Below, one piece after another: positions 50,106-58,842 of a DNA stretch of 64,000 bases (within the stretch, counting starts at the first letter, position 1; each line of letters starts with the position of its first letter). The notes under the pieces were generated by a model. That model was not told the origin of the DNA, made no database searches, and worked only from the letters and a program-made list of their open reading frames with translations. Source of the stretch: Corallococcus macrosporus (GTDB taxonomy: Bacteria > Myxococcota > Myxococcia > Myxococcales > Myxococcaceae). The stretch spans positions 248,001-312,000 of the forward strand of contig NZ_JAFIMU010000017.1 of the NCBI RefSeq assembly GCF_017302985.1. Reading direction: 5' to 3'. Made by a program: the position numbers and the translations under genes.

Positions 50106-50864
50106 TCAGCCGTAGTGGACCGCGATGCGCTTGCCCTCCAGCACATGGATGTCGATGTCCATGTCATAGATGTCGCGCAGCACGTCCGGGCGCATGAGCT
50201 GTTCCGGCGTCCCCTGGAAGGCGACCTTCCCGCCGCGCATGGCGATGACGTGGTCGGAGTAGCAGGAGGCGTAGTTGAGGTCGTGCAGCACCAGCACCAC
50301 GCACTTGCCCAGCGTGTCCGCCGCGCGCCGCAGCTCCTTCATCATGGAGACGGCGTGCTTCATGTCCAGGCTGTTGAGGGGCTCGTCCAGCAGGACGTAG
50401 TGCGTGTCCTGGCACAGCACCATGGCCACGAAGGCGCGCTGGCGCTGGCCGCCGGACAGCTCATCCAGGAAGCGGTGGGCGATGGGCTCCAAGCCCAGGT
50501 GGTGGAGGGCCCCCTCCACGAAGGCGCGGTCCTCCACCGTCGGGCGGCCCCTGGAGTGCGGGTAGCGGCCGAACGTCACCAGGTCCCGCACGGTGAGCCG
50601 CGAGGTGACGGCGTTGTCCTGCCGCAGGATGGCAAGCCTGCGCGCCAGCGCGTCGCCGGGCGTGTTCGCCACGTCCATGCCGTCCACGAGCACCGTGCCG
50701 GAGGACAAGGGCAGCAGGCGGCTCACCATGGACAGCAGGGTGGACTTGCCCGCGCCGTTGGGCCCGATGATGGACGTCACGCCCCGCTCCGGGAGCTGGA
50801 GCGTGACGTCGTCCACCACCAGGGTGTCGCCGTAGCGGCGGGAGACGTTCCGGGCTTCGATCAT
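50106..50864 (-). CDS. Ferric-siderophore ABC transporter ATP-binding protein
   Basis: 252 residues from the ATG at 50864. Walker A IIGPNGAGKSTLLSM, signature DELSGGQRQRAFVAM, Walker B HYVLLDEPLNSLD and the H-loop VLHDLNYAS are intact. The gap between motifs and the IMRGGKVAFQGTPEQLM ending match FecE/CeuD-type siderophore import ATPases. It is the last gene of a four-gene operon with two permeases and a binding protein, and overlaps the permease gene by 4 bases. Confidence 0.92.
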   Translation of the reverse strand: MIEARNVSRRYGDTLVVDDVTLQLPERGVTSIIGPNGAGKSTLLSMVSRLLPLSSGTVLVDGMDVANTPGDALARRLAILRQDNAVTSRLTVRDLVTFGRYPHSRGRPTVEDRAFVEGALHHLGLEPIAHRFLDELSGGQRQRAFVAMVLCQDTHYVLLDEPLNSLDMKHAVSMMKELRRAADTLGKCVVLVLHDLNYASCYSDHVIAMRGGKVAFQGTPEQLMRPDVLRDIYDMDIDIHVLEGKRIAVHYG

Positions 50865-51829
50865 CGCAGCGCGCCTCGCATGAGCAGGGTGATGAACATG
50901 AGGCCGCCCAAAAACTCGATGATGACGCGCAGGTTGGCGCCAAAGGAGAAGACGCGCTCCAGCACGAGCTGACCGCCCAGCAGGCCAATCACCGCGAGGA
51001 GCACGGCGGCGGGCAGCACGTGGACGTGCCGGTGCGAGCGCACCAGCCCGTGCGCCAGGTTCGCCACCAGCAGGCCGAAGAAGGTGACGGGCCCCACCAG
51101 CGCCGTGGACACCGACACCAGCACCGCCACCACCGCCAGCAGCCGCGACACCGTGCGGCGGTGGTCCACGCCCAGGTTGATGGCCACGTCGCGGCCCAGG
51201 TTCAGCACGTCGCAGGCGCGCAGCAGGCGCAGGCCCACGAAGGACGCGCCCACCGTCATCACCGTGGAGACGAGCAGCAGGTCCGGGTCCGGGTTGTTGA
51301 AGCTGGCGAAGAAGCGGTCCTGGAGGAAGTCGAACTCGCCCGGCGCGATGAGGCGCTGGAGGAAGCTGGAGAGGCTGCGGAAGAGCACGCCCAGCACCAC
51401 GCCCGTCAGCAGCAGCAGGTGGACGCTGCGCCCGCCCTCGAACAACCAGCGGTGCAGCACCGCGGAGAAGAGCACCATGAGGCCGACCTCCACCGCGAAC
51501 AGCAGCCGCACGTCCAGGCCCGCCAGGGTGCGCGTGCCCAGGAAGAAGAGCAGGCCCGTCTGGAGCAGGAGGTAGAGCGTGTCGAAGCCCATGATGGCGG
51601 GCGTCAGCACGCGGTTCTCCGTCACGGTCTGGAACAGCACCGTGGAGACGGCGATGGCGTAGCCCACCAGCAGCACCGTGGCGACCTTGCGCGCGCGAAA
51701 CGGCAGGACGAAGTCCCACTGGCCGCCCGCGTCCACGGTCATGAACACCCCCACGCAGAGGACGGCCAGGGCCCCCAGGAGGAAGAGCCGCCGCTCGGGG
51801 TGCTCCAGGCGGAGCGCGCTAGCCGACAC
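50861..51829 (-). CDS. FecCD-family siderophore permease (second)
   Basis: 322 residues from a GTG at 51829 with GGAGG upstream. About eight to ten TM helices. FecCD family signatures include VSTVLFQTVTENRVLTPAIMG near the start and FGLLVANLAHGL late in the sequence. FSFGANLRVIIEFLGGLMFI closes it. It should dimerise with the product of the preceding permease gene to form the import channel. It overlaps the first permease gene by 11 bases. Confidence 0.9.
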   Translation of the reverse strand: MSASALRLEHPERRLFLLGALAVLCVGVFMTVDAGGQWDFVLPFRARKVATVLLVGYAIAVSTVLFQTVTENRVLTPAIMGFDTLYLLLQTGLLFFLGTRTLAGLDVRLLFAVEVGLMVLFSAVLHRWLFEGGRSVHLLLLTGVVLGVLFRSLSSFLQRLIAPGEFDFLQDRFFASFNNPDPDLLLVSTVMTVGASFVGLRLLRACDVLNLGRDVAINLGVDHRRTVSRLLAVVAVLVSVSTALVGPVTFFGLLVANLAHGLVRSHRHVHVLPAAVLLAVIGLLGGQLVLERVFSFGANLRVIIEFLGGLMFITLLMRGALR

Positions 51830-52865
51830 GGTCGTCCCTCCGGAAGAGCAGGTGCAGGAAGACGAGGCTGCCCACCACGCCCGCCACCGTGCCCACGGGA
51901 ATCTCATACGGCTGGCGCACCACCCGCCCGACGATGTCGCACAGGAGCACGAAGCCCGCGCCCATCACCGCCACCCAGGGGATGGAGCGGCGCGCGTTGT
52001 CGCCCACGATGACGCTGACGACGTTGGGCACCACCAGCCCGATGAAGGGAATCATCCCCACCGTGGCCACCACCACCGCGGTCACCATGGCGACGATGGC
52101 CAGCCCCAGCGCCACGATGCGCGGGTGGCTCAGCCCCAGGTTGGTGGTGAAGGCCTCGCCCATGCCGGCGACGGTGAAGCGGTCCGCGACGACGTAGGCG
52201 ACGGCCGTCAGGACGAAAGCGCCCCAGAGCAGCTCGTAGCGGCCGCGCAGCACGCTGGAGAAGTCGCCCGTGGTCCAGGCCATCAGCGACTGCAGCAGGG
52301 AGAAGCGGTAGGCGAAGAACGTCGTCGCCGCGTCGAAGATGGCGCCCAGCACCAGCCCCACGACTGGGACGATGAGCGCCGAGCGCATCGGGATGCGCTT
52401 CAGGATGAGCAGGAACAGCGCGGTGCCCGCCATGGAGAAGCCGGCGGCGACGGCGGTCCTCGCGAGGATGGGCAGGCCCGGGGCGAGCAGCGTGACGACG
52501 AGCAGGCCCAGGCTGGCGGACTCCGCCGTGCCCGCCGTGAAGGGCTCCACGAAGCGGTTGCGCGCGAGCATCTGCATGATGAGGCCCGCCACCGCCAGCG
52601 ACATGCCCGCCAGCACCAGGGCCAGTGTGCGCGGCACGCGGCTGATGACCAGCACCTGCACGGCGCGCTGGTGCTCCGTGGGCGCCAGCAGCGCCTCCCA
52701 CGACACCTGGCTGACGCCAATCAGCAGGCTGGCACCCGCGAGTCCCAGCACCACGAGCCCGGCGAAACCGAGCAGGAGCAGGGGCAGGGACAGGGAGACC
52801 TCGGGCGCGCGCGTCGCGAAGGCCGGCTCAGGGAGCAGGGGGCTGTCGGGGCTTCGCGTAGGCAT
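51819..52865 (-). CDS. FecCD-family siderophore permease (first)
   Basis: 348 residues from the ATG at 52865. Multi-TM protein with the FecCD core: RVPRTLALVLAGMSLAVAGL and QMLARNRFVEPFTAGTAESA near the N-terminus, and GMIPFIGLVVPNVVSVIVGD near the C-terminus, which contains the coupling-helix Gly. An N-terminal extension of about 30 residues precedes the first helix. It starts inside the end of the binding-protein gene (38-base overlap). Confidence 0.92.
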   Translation of the reverse strand: MPTRSPDSPLLPEPAFATRAPEVSLSLPLLLLGFAGLVVLGLAGASLLIGVSQVSWEALLAPTEHQRAVQVLVISRVPRTLALVLAGMSLAVAGLIMQMLARNRFVEPFTAGTAESASLGLLVVTLLAPGLPILARTAVAAGFSMAGTALFLLILKRIPMRSALIVPVVGLVLGAIFDAATTFFAYRFSLLQSLMAWTTGDFSSVLRGRYELLWGAFVLTAVAYVVADRFTVAGMGEAFTTNLGLSHPRIVALGLAIVAMVTAVVVATVGMIPFIGLVVPNVVSVIVGDNARRSIPWVAVMGAGFVLLCDIVGRVVRQPYEIPVGTVAGVVGSLVFLHLLFRRDDRVG

Positions 52866-53829
52866 CGGAGATCTGCTCCAGCAGGCGCCGCATGGACTGG
52901 ATGCCGCCGCCGATGAGGTAGGTGTTGGCGGGGTCCAGGTACACGACCTGGCCCTGCTTCCACGCCGTCGTCTGGTGCACCAGCTCGTTGTCCAACAGCC
53001 GCTGCGCGCCGCCGCCCTCGCCAATGGCCGCGTCCCGGTCGATGACGAAGAGCCAGTCCGGGTTGGTCTCCAGGATGAACTCCGAGCCGACGGCCTCTCC
53101 GTGCAGCGACGCCTTGAGCGACGGGGCCGCGGGCGGGATGCCGAAGGACTCGTGCAGCACGCCGAAGCGCGAGCCCGGACCGTAGGCGCTCATCCGGCCG
53201 CCGGACGTCAGGACGATGAGCCCCTTGCCCCGGGTGGCGGTGGTGCCTTTCAGCGTCTCGATGGACTGGCGCAGCTCTCCAATCAGCGCGCGCGCCCGCT
53301 CCTCCTTGCCGAAGACGGCCGCCAGCCGCTCGGTGTTGCCCACCACGGTGTCCAGATAGTGCGCGTCGTCCGTCGTCTGGTCGATGGTGGGCGCCATGGC
53401 GGCGAGCTTCGCGTACCGGGCGCTGGTCCGGCCGCCGGTGATGATGAGGTCGGGGCGCGCGGCGTGGACGGCCTCGTAGTCGGGCTCGAAGAGCGTCCCG
53501 TAGCGCGGGTACTTCTTCGCGTCCGCGTACTTCGCCAGCGGGCCGGGGAAGTACTCACCCGCCACGCCCTTCACCTCCACGCCCAGCGCGTCCAGCGTGT
53601 CCAGCGTCGCCAGGTCGAACACCAGGACCTGCTTCGGGTCCTCCACCACCACGGTGCTGCCCTGCGCGTGCGCGATGGTCCGGCCCGCTCCCGCAGCGGG
53701 GGCCGCCGGCGCCGCGGCTTCAGCAGTGGGCTCGCGCGAGGCGCGCAGGCCGAAGAACGCCAGGCCAAGGGCCGCGACCCCGACGAGGGTCGCGACAAGG
53801 AGAGGGAAACGCCGGGGAGTGGTGCTCAC
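52828..53829 (-). CDS. Siderophore-binding periplasmic protein (CeuE/FatB-like)
   Basis: 333 residues from the GTG at 53829. A signal or anchor helix (FPLLVATLVGVAALGLAFFGL) precedes the class III periplasmic binding fold: PKQVLVFDLATLDTLDALGV, RYGTLFEPDYEAVHAARPDL, LIITGGRTSARYAKLAAMAP and LFVIDRDAAIGEGGG. No lipobox Cys is seen, so it may be a membrane-tethered or soluble periplasmic protein. It is first in the Fur-controlled iron-siderophore uptake operon. Confidence 0.92.
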   Translation of the reverse strand: MSTTPRRFPLLVATLVGVAALGLAFFGLRASREPTAEAAAPAAPAAGAGRTIAHAQGSTVVVEDPKQVLVFDLATLDTLDALGVEVKGVAGEYFPGPLAKYADAKKYPRYGTLFEPDYEAVHAARPDLIITGGRTSARYAKLAAMAPTIDQTTDDAHYLDTVVGNTERLAAVFGKEERARALIGELRQSIETLKGTTATRGKGLIVLTSGGRMSAYGPGSRFGVLHESFGIPPAAPSLKASLHGEAVGSEFILETNPDWLFVIDRDAAIGEGGGAQRLLDNELVHQTTAWKQGQVVYLDPANTYLIGGGIQSMRRLLEQISDAYAKPRQPPAP

Positions 53830-53865
53830 GAAAAGGCCCGTCCAGAGGGATAGGTGATATCAGGT

Positions 53866-53884
53866 GATATTGATATTCATTATC
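53866..53884. promoter_or_regulatory. Fur box
   Basis: GATATTGATATTCATTATC matches the classical 19-base Fur consensus GATAATGATAATCATTATC at 17 positions. It lies 37 bases upstream of the binding-protein GTG, where it would block the operon promoter when iron is plentiful. A partial extra GATAT repeat lies just before it. Confidence 0.85.
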
Positions 53885-53991
53885 GAAGTCGGATATAGCG
53901 GATCGCCGCCGGACGGTCAAAACCCATCGACCTTGCGCTCACCGGGCCTTCCCTGGAAGCTTGGATTTCAAGACTTCCAGGGAGAAGTGCC

Positions 53992-55581
53992 ATGAAGCCG
54001 CTTCGTGCCGTGCTGCTGCTGTCCCTCCTGTCCACGGCGCTCGCCGGGACCGCCCATGCGCAGGACAACGCGCGCACGCTGCTGATGCAGTGGCTGGCGG
54101 ACCCGGACGTCTACAAGGAGAACGACGACCTGTTCTTCCTCACCGGCACCGGCAACGGGGTGGTGCTGCCGCTGTACGAGTCGAACGACCTCACGGCGTT
54201 CCGCTTCAAGCGGGACTACAACCCGTCCGCGGCGGACCCCACCTACGACTACTGCTTTCTCTGGGCGCCGGACCTGAGCAAGACGGGCAGCGTCTACCAG
54301 CTCCACTTCTCCGGCCACCGGGTGCCCAACGGCGCGGCCTGTCCTCCCTCGGGCCAGGAGGTGACGACCTTCGTCGCCACGGCGCCGGATTTGAACCTGG
54401 CCTTTGGCGCGCCCCAGCCCCTCAACGCCAACACCACCTGGCCGCGCACCACCACGGGCACGGCGTGCCTGCCGCAGGGGTGCAACCGGAACATCCGCAT
54501 CGACTCGGCGACGTTCAACGACGGCGTGGACCGCTGGCTCTTCTACGTCTGGTTCCAGAACGGCAACAACATCTCCTCGTTCAAGCTGGCCGCGCCCGGC
54601 ACCGTCTACAACCACGCGGGCCCGGCGGTGTTCGCGACGCCGGCCTACGAGGAGGGCATCAACGAGGCGCCGGAGCTGTTCAAGCGCGACGGGCGCTACT
54701 ACCTCGTGTTCAGCGGCGGTTGGTACAACAGCCAGTACGCCATGTACTACGTGATGGCGGACACCGTCCCGGAGCTCACGCGGGCGCGGGCGGTGCGGCG
54801 GCTGTCATTGCCGCTGAAGAACTCCGCGGGCCGGCTGGTGCAGTCCCACGGCCACAACGTCATCGTCGAGCGGCGGGGGGAGTACTTCAACATCTTCCAC
54901 CAGGGCGCCTTCGACAGCGCGGGCAACCTCACGTCGCGCAGCACGTACAGGCAGCGCGTCACGTTCAAGCCGGACGGGGCGATGACGTCGCTCAACCAGG
55001 TGAGCGTGCGCTGGAACCGGCTCGCCGGGTACAGCTACTCGCTGGACGTGGTGCTGAAGAATGGCTCGGTGGTGGGGCCGTGCACGTCCGTGACGCTGCT
55101 GGGGCAGGCGAACAAGACGGTGTTCGACGGCGTGTGCCGCAGCGCGGGCGACCGCGTGGTGACGAAGGGGGAGATCGCCGCGTTCCGCATCTTCTATTCC
55201 AACAACAACGTCTGGGGGCCCTTCGTGGAGAAGGCCTATGACGGCATCTCCGACGACGTGTCCCTGGAGCTGCCCGGCGGCGTCACGCCCTTCGTGGACC
55301 TGGAGTGGAGCGAGGAGGAGACGACGGCGCAGTACTCCATCGACGTGCAGCGGCGCGACACCGGCGCGTGGATTGGCCCGTGCATCGGCGTGGGCGCCGT
55401 GAACAAGAGCCTGTCCTGGACCTACCAGGGGCGCTGTGACACGCCGGGCATCAACGTGCCGTTCTCCAACATCCAGGCCTTCCGCATCTGCTCCGCGGTG
55501 AACGGCGACTGGGCCCACGCGCGCTGCGGCGCCGCCGCGTACGACGGGCGGGCCCTGCACTCGCGCATCAACATCCCCTGA
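53992..55581 (+). CDS. Secreted GH43-like glycoside hydrolase
   Basis: 529 residues. The signal peptide ends at AHAQD. The five-bladed GH43 propeller is indicated by WLADPDVYKENDDLFFLTGT, with catalytic base Asp37 in the DP pair, and by INEAPELFKRDGRYYLVFSG, with the catalytic Glu before the DGRYYLVF strand. The repeated C-terminal modules (residues about 330-529) share a Cys-containing pattern (NGSVVGPCTSVTL, AWIGPCIGVGAV) of unknown binding function. It should act on arabinan, xylan or related polysaccharide outside the cell. It is transcribed away from the iron operon. Confidence 0.85.
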   Translation: MKPLRAVLLLSLLSTALAGTAHAQDNARTLLMQWLADPDVYKENDDLFFLTGTGNGVVLPLYESNDLTAFRFKRDYNPSAADPTYDYCFLWAPDLSKTGSVYQLHFSGHRVPNGAACPPSGQEVTTFVATAPDLNLAFGAPQPLNANTTWPRTTTGTACLPQGCNRNIRIDSATFNDGVDRWLFYVWFQNGNNISSFKLAAPGTVYNHAGPAVFATPAYEEGINEAPELFKRDGRYYLVFSGGWYNSQYAMYYVMADTVPELTRARAVRRLSLPLKNSAGRLVQSHGHNVIVERRGEYFNIFHQGAFDSAGNLTSRSTYRQRVTFKPDGAMTSLNQVSVRWNRLAGYSYSLDVVLKNGSVVGPCTSVTLLGQANKTVFDGVCRSAGDRVVTKGEIAAFRIFYSNNNVWGPFVEKAYDGISDDVSLELPGGVTPFVDLEWSEEETTAQYSIDVQRRDTGAWIGPCIGVGAVNKSLSWTYQGRCDTPGINVPFSNIQAFRICSAVNGDWAHARCGAAAYDGRALHSRINIP

Positions 55582-55584
55582 GCG

Positions 55585-55857
55585 TCAGCGCGGGGCGAAG
55601 CGCTTGGCGGACCGCAGCTTCGCCTTCATGGCCTCCATGTCGCGGTTGCGCGGCGGGGCGGTGGTCACCAGCGAGTCCACCAGCCGTCGCGCGACCTCGG
55701 TGACGTCCTCGACGGCGCGGTGGAAGGCCTCCTCGTTCGCCTTTGACGGGGCGCTGGTGCCGCTCAGCTTCCGCACGAACTGCAGGGCCGCCGCCCGCAC
55801 CTCCGCGTCGGACGCGGGGGGCTCGAAGTTGAACAGCGTCTTGATGCTGCGGCACAT
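55585..55857 (-). CDS. DUF2277 family protein
   Basis: 90 residues from the ATG at 55857 (MCRSIKTLFNFEPPASDAEV). The N-terminal MCRSIKTL with the following EIRAAALQFVRKLSG-like helix is the strongly conserved start of DUF2277, a small family of unknown function. No signal peptide. The 3' end nearly touches the converging GH43 gene (3-base gap). Confidence 0.9.
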   Translation of the reverse strand: MCRSIKTLFNFEPPASDAEVRAAALQFVRKLSGTSAPSKANEEAFHRAVEDVTEVARRLVDSLVTTAPPRNRDMEAMKAKLRSAKRFAPR

Positions 55858-55980
55858 GGGCAGTGTCCCTTCCCGTGAAGAAATACCAGCGTAGCGCACC
55901 GCGAGAACGTCACTTGGCTCGGCGGGCCTGAAGTGGTTCTCTCAGGACTCCCCCTTTCTCCCGGAAAAGGAGCTCCCCCG

Positions 55981-56403
55981 ATGCGGAACCTCTTCGCCGT
56001 CCCCGTGACCCTCTTCTCGTTCGCGATGCTCGCCTGTGGCCCCAGCGCGGCCCCCGAGCAGCAGACCCCCGCCCCCACGCAGCAGGAGCAGGGGCTCAAC
56101 GCCGTGGGCCAGGGCTGTTCCGCGGACACCCAGTGCGCCACGGGCCTGTGCTGGACGGAGTCGGACTCGTACCCGCTCTACAATCCGCAGTGGATCGCCG
56201 CGGACCAGTGCACCGAGGAGTGCGGCGGCGAGGGCGACAACGCCTACTGCCAGCAACTGGCCGCGGAGTTCAACGCGCCGTATCCCAACCAGGCGCGTTG
56301 CATCCCCGCGCGCGGCGTCTACGACAACTACCCGTACGACGACATCTTCTACGTCTGCGACCTCATCCCCGCCGGCCTGGGCAAGGTCCACTGGGTGGAG
56401 TAG
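55981..56403 (+). CDS. Small Cys-rich lipoprotein
   Basis: 140 residues from the ATG at 55981, with AAAAGGAG upstream. The lipobox is AMLACG (Cys19). The mature protein has many Cys residues in the order GQGCSADTQCATGLCW, DQCTEECGG, AYCQQL, RCIPA and YVCDL, probably stabilising a small disulfide fold. The CSADTQCATGLC segment resembles the Dickkopf/EGF-like motif seen in many myxobacterial lipoproteins. Function unknown. Confidence 0.8.
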   Translation: MRNLFAVPVTLFSFAMLACGPSAAPEQQTPAPTQQEQGLNAVGQGCSADTQCATGLCWTESDSYPLYNPQWIAADQCTEECGGEGDNAYCQQLAAEFNAPYPNQARCIPARGVYDNYPYDDIFYVCDLIPAGLGKVHWVE

Positions 56404-56501
56404 CCGCCTGACCCACGCCGTCCGGAGGGTGTTTCACTCCGGGCGGCGCTGGAGCCCGCATTCGATGTAAAATCAGCTCTGGCTGATTTCAGGGGGACAT
56501 C

Positions 56502-57695
56502 ATGCGGCTCGATATTTTTTCGGAGATGCAGCACCCGAAGGAGCGTTGGAGCGGTCCGGACCACGAGCACCAGCTCATCCAGGAGACGCTGGAGCAGGCG
56601 CGGCTGGCGGACGAGATGGGGTACGGCGTCTGGTGGCAGGTGGAGCACCACACCGCGGTGGAGTTCAGCTACAGCTCCGCGCCGGAGATCATGCTCACCG
56701 CCATCGCGCGGAGCACGAAGAACCTGCACGTCGGACACTCGTCGGTGCTGGCGCCCACGCGCTTCAACCATCCCATCCGCATCGCGGAGCGCGCGGCCTT
56801 CATCGACCACCTGAGCGGGGGCCGCTTCCAGCTGGGGCTGGCGCGCAGCACCATCCCGGAGTGGCGCACCTTCAACATCGAGCCGGACTCCACGCGCGGG
56901 CAGATGCAGCAGGCCTTCGAGCTGGTCCCGAAGCTGTGGACGCAGGACAAGGTGTCCTGGGACGGGCCGGACCTGAAGCTCAAGGACGTCACCGTCATCC
57001 CCAAGCCGTACCGCAAGCCGCACCCGCCGCTGTGGCAGGCGTGCTCCAGCCCCGCGTCGTTCGAACAGGCGGGCCGCAACGGCGTGGGCGCGCTGGGCGT
57101 GACGCTCTGGGCCTCTCCGGAGGAGGTGGCGGAGATGATCCACATCTACCGCGAGGCCCTGCGCACGCGCTGCGAGCCGGTGGGCGAGTTCGTCAACAAC
57201 CAGGTCGCCTTCTTCACCTTCGTGCACTGCGCGGACAGCGAGCGCGAGGCCATGGAGAACGGCGCCGCGAAGGCCGCCGCCTGGTACACGAGCGGGTCGT
57301 TCACCTTCTTCGAGGCGAAGGACGCCTTCGTGAAGACGGCCGCGGAGCTGGAGGCGCTGGCGAAGGACCCGGCGGGCGGAGGCCTCACGGGCCAGTACCT
57401 GCGCAAGAAGGACCCCAACGCGCCGCAGTCCCGGGCGCAGCGGCTGCTGGGGCGCATCATGTCCGGTGAGACCGTGCCGGACGAGCAGGTGTGGGAGGTC
57501 CTGAGCGCGCAGGACTCGCTCATCGTCGGGACGCAGGACCAGGTGCGCGCGGGGCTCAAGCGCTACCAGGCGCTGGGCATCGACGCGCTCATGTCCTTCC
57601 ACCAGGTGGGCGCGCTGGCGCACGACAAGGTCCTGAAGAGCATCCGACTCACGGGCGAGCTCATTCCGGAGTTCAGGACACCGGCGGCGCCGTAG
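56502..57695 (+). CDS. LLM-class flavin-dependent monooxygenase
   Basis: 397 residues. The TIM-barrel luciferase-like pattern is clear: MRLDIFSEM at the start, LADEMGYGVWWQVEHHTAVE with the conserved HH, IRIAERAAFIDHLSGGRFQL and GLARSTIPEWRTF. The C-terminus has LIVGTQDQVRAGLKRYQALG. It should oxidise a substrate using FMNH2 and O2, with flavin supplied by a separate reductase that is not encoded nearby. The substrate could be an alkane sulfonate, aldehyde or polyketide; the sequence does not say. Confidence 0.88.
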   Translation: MRLDIFSEMQHPKERWSGPDHEHQLIQETLEQARLADEMGYGVWWQVEHHTAVEFSYSSAPEIMLTAIARSTKNLHVGHSSVLAPTRFNHPIRIAERAAFIDHLSGGRFQLGLARSTIPEWRTFNIEPDSTRGQMQQAFELVPKLWTQDKVSWDGPDLKLKDVTVIPKPYRKPHPPLWQACSSPASFEQAGRNGVGALGVTLWASPEEVAEMIHIYREALRTRCEPVGEFVNNQVAFFTFVHCADSEREAMENGAAKAAAWYTSGSFTFFEAKDAFVKTAAELEALAKDPAGGGLTGQYLRKKDPNAPQSRAQRLLGRIMSGETVPDEQVWEVLSAQDSLIVGTQDQVRAGLKRYQALGIDALMSFHQVGALAHDKVLKSIRLTGELIPEFRTPAAP

Positions 57696-57786
57696 CGAGC
57701 GACGGGAGGGCAGGGGGGCGTGGAGGCGTGACACCCGCGCTCCGGGCCCCTTCTTTCGCGTGGCCGGACGGAGCAAGCTGACCTTT

Positions 57787-58842
57787 GTGTCCCGCCGCTC
57801 CCAGCTGTTCCTCCTGGTCCTGGTGTCCGGGCTCCTGCACGCGGCGCTCCTCGTGGCGCTGTCGCGGAGCCCGCCCGCCAGCGTGCGGCGTCATGCGCCG
57901 GCGGAGGTCGTCGAGCTGGAGATCGTGACGCGGGACGCACGCCCCGCGCTGCCCGAGCCCGAAGCGGAGCCGCAGCCCCCTCGCTCGGCTGCGCGCCCGA
58001 CGGAGCGCGAACCTCCCACGAGCGCGCGGGCGAAGGACGAAGCGCCCGCCGAGGCTCCCTCGCCCACCGGGAACGCTGCTCCGACGCCCCTCGCGGAAGC
58101 ACCCGAGCGTGCGTCACCCCCGGTCCGGGATGTCCCGCTCCAGTTGGAACCGCCGGGGCTGCTGGGCGGTGGGCTGCTGAAGGGGCCTCCGTCGACGGGG
58201 CGGACGCTTCGCAACGTCCCAGGGTCGGAGCCGGACCCCAAGGCGCTGGCGGCCCGTGAGGCGGAGGAAGCGCGTCAGCGGGTGGATGGCTGGGCCAAGG
58301 ATGCGACGGCGTCCGCGCGGGCCTCCGGGGCGACGCCTCCGTACTTCGCGAAGCTGCGTCAGGGCTTCGCGGACCGGCTCGTGAACCCGCCCCCACCCAA
58401 CAAGCAGGTGGTCCTCGGCCGGCTCAAGCGCGAGCAGCTGGAGTCCATCGAGCGGTTCGGCCGGACGGGCACGCCCTTCGCGCCCCAGCAGCGGGACCTC
58501 CGCGCCGAGACGTCCGACCGGATGCGCGCGGCGGTGGAGGCCGGGCGCGCGGCGGACATGTACATGGTGGATGTCACGGCCCCCGTGCTCGCGCTCGTCG
58601 CCATCGTGGAGGTGCGGCAGGCGCGCGATGGCAGCCTCATCGACCTCCAGGTGCTGGAGGGCTCCGGGGACCCGAAGTTCGACACCTGGGCGGTGTCCCA
58701 CCTGCGCGATGCGCTCGCCAGCGCGGAGGCCCCCACCGACGGTGGCGTGGGCATCCGCGAGGACGGGATGCGGACCCGCTGGCGGTTGGAGGAGTACCTC
58801 GGCAACCCCCGCGTGCGGGTCCACCTCATCTCCATCTACTGA
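57787..58842 (+). CDS. TonB-family energy transducer
   Basis: 351 residues from a GTG at 57787; a GTG at 57760 would add nine residues. One N-terminal membrane helix (LFLLVLVSGLLHAALLVAL) is followed by a long Pro/Glu/Arg-rich linker. The C-terminal domain resembles TonB (VDVTAPVLALVAIVEVRQAR, DGSLIDLQVLEGSGDPKFD). It would transmit proton-motive force to outer-membrane receptors. It may serve the siderophore system at 50-53.8 kb, though no ExbBD or TonB receptor lies nearby. Confidence 0.85.
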   Translation: MSRRSQLFLLVLVSGLLHAALLVALSRSPPASVRRHAPAEVVELEIVTRDARPALPEPEAEPQPPRSAARPTEREPPTSARAKDEAPAEAPSPTGNAAPTPLAEAPERASPPVRDVPLQLEPPGLLGGGLLKGPPSTGRTLRNVPGSEPDPKALAAREAEEARQRVDGWAKDATASARASGATPPYFAKLRQGFADRLVNPPPPNKQVVLGRLKREQLESIERFGRTGTPFAPQQRDLRAETSDRMRAAVEAGRAADMYMVDVTAPVLALVAIVEVRQARDGSLIDLQVLEGSGDPKFDTWAVSHLRDALASAEAPTDGGVGIREDGMRTRWRLEEYLGNPRVRVHLISIY

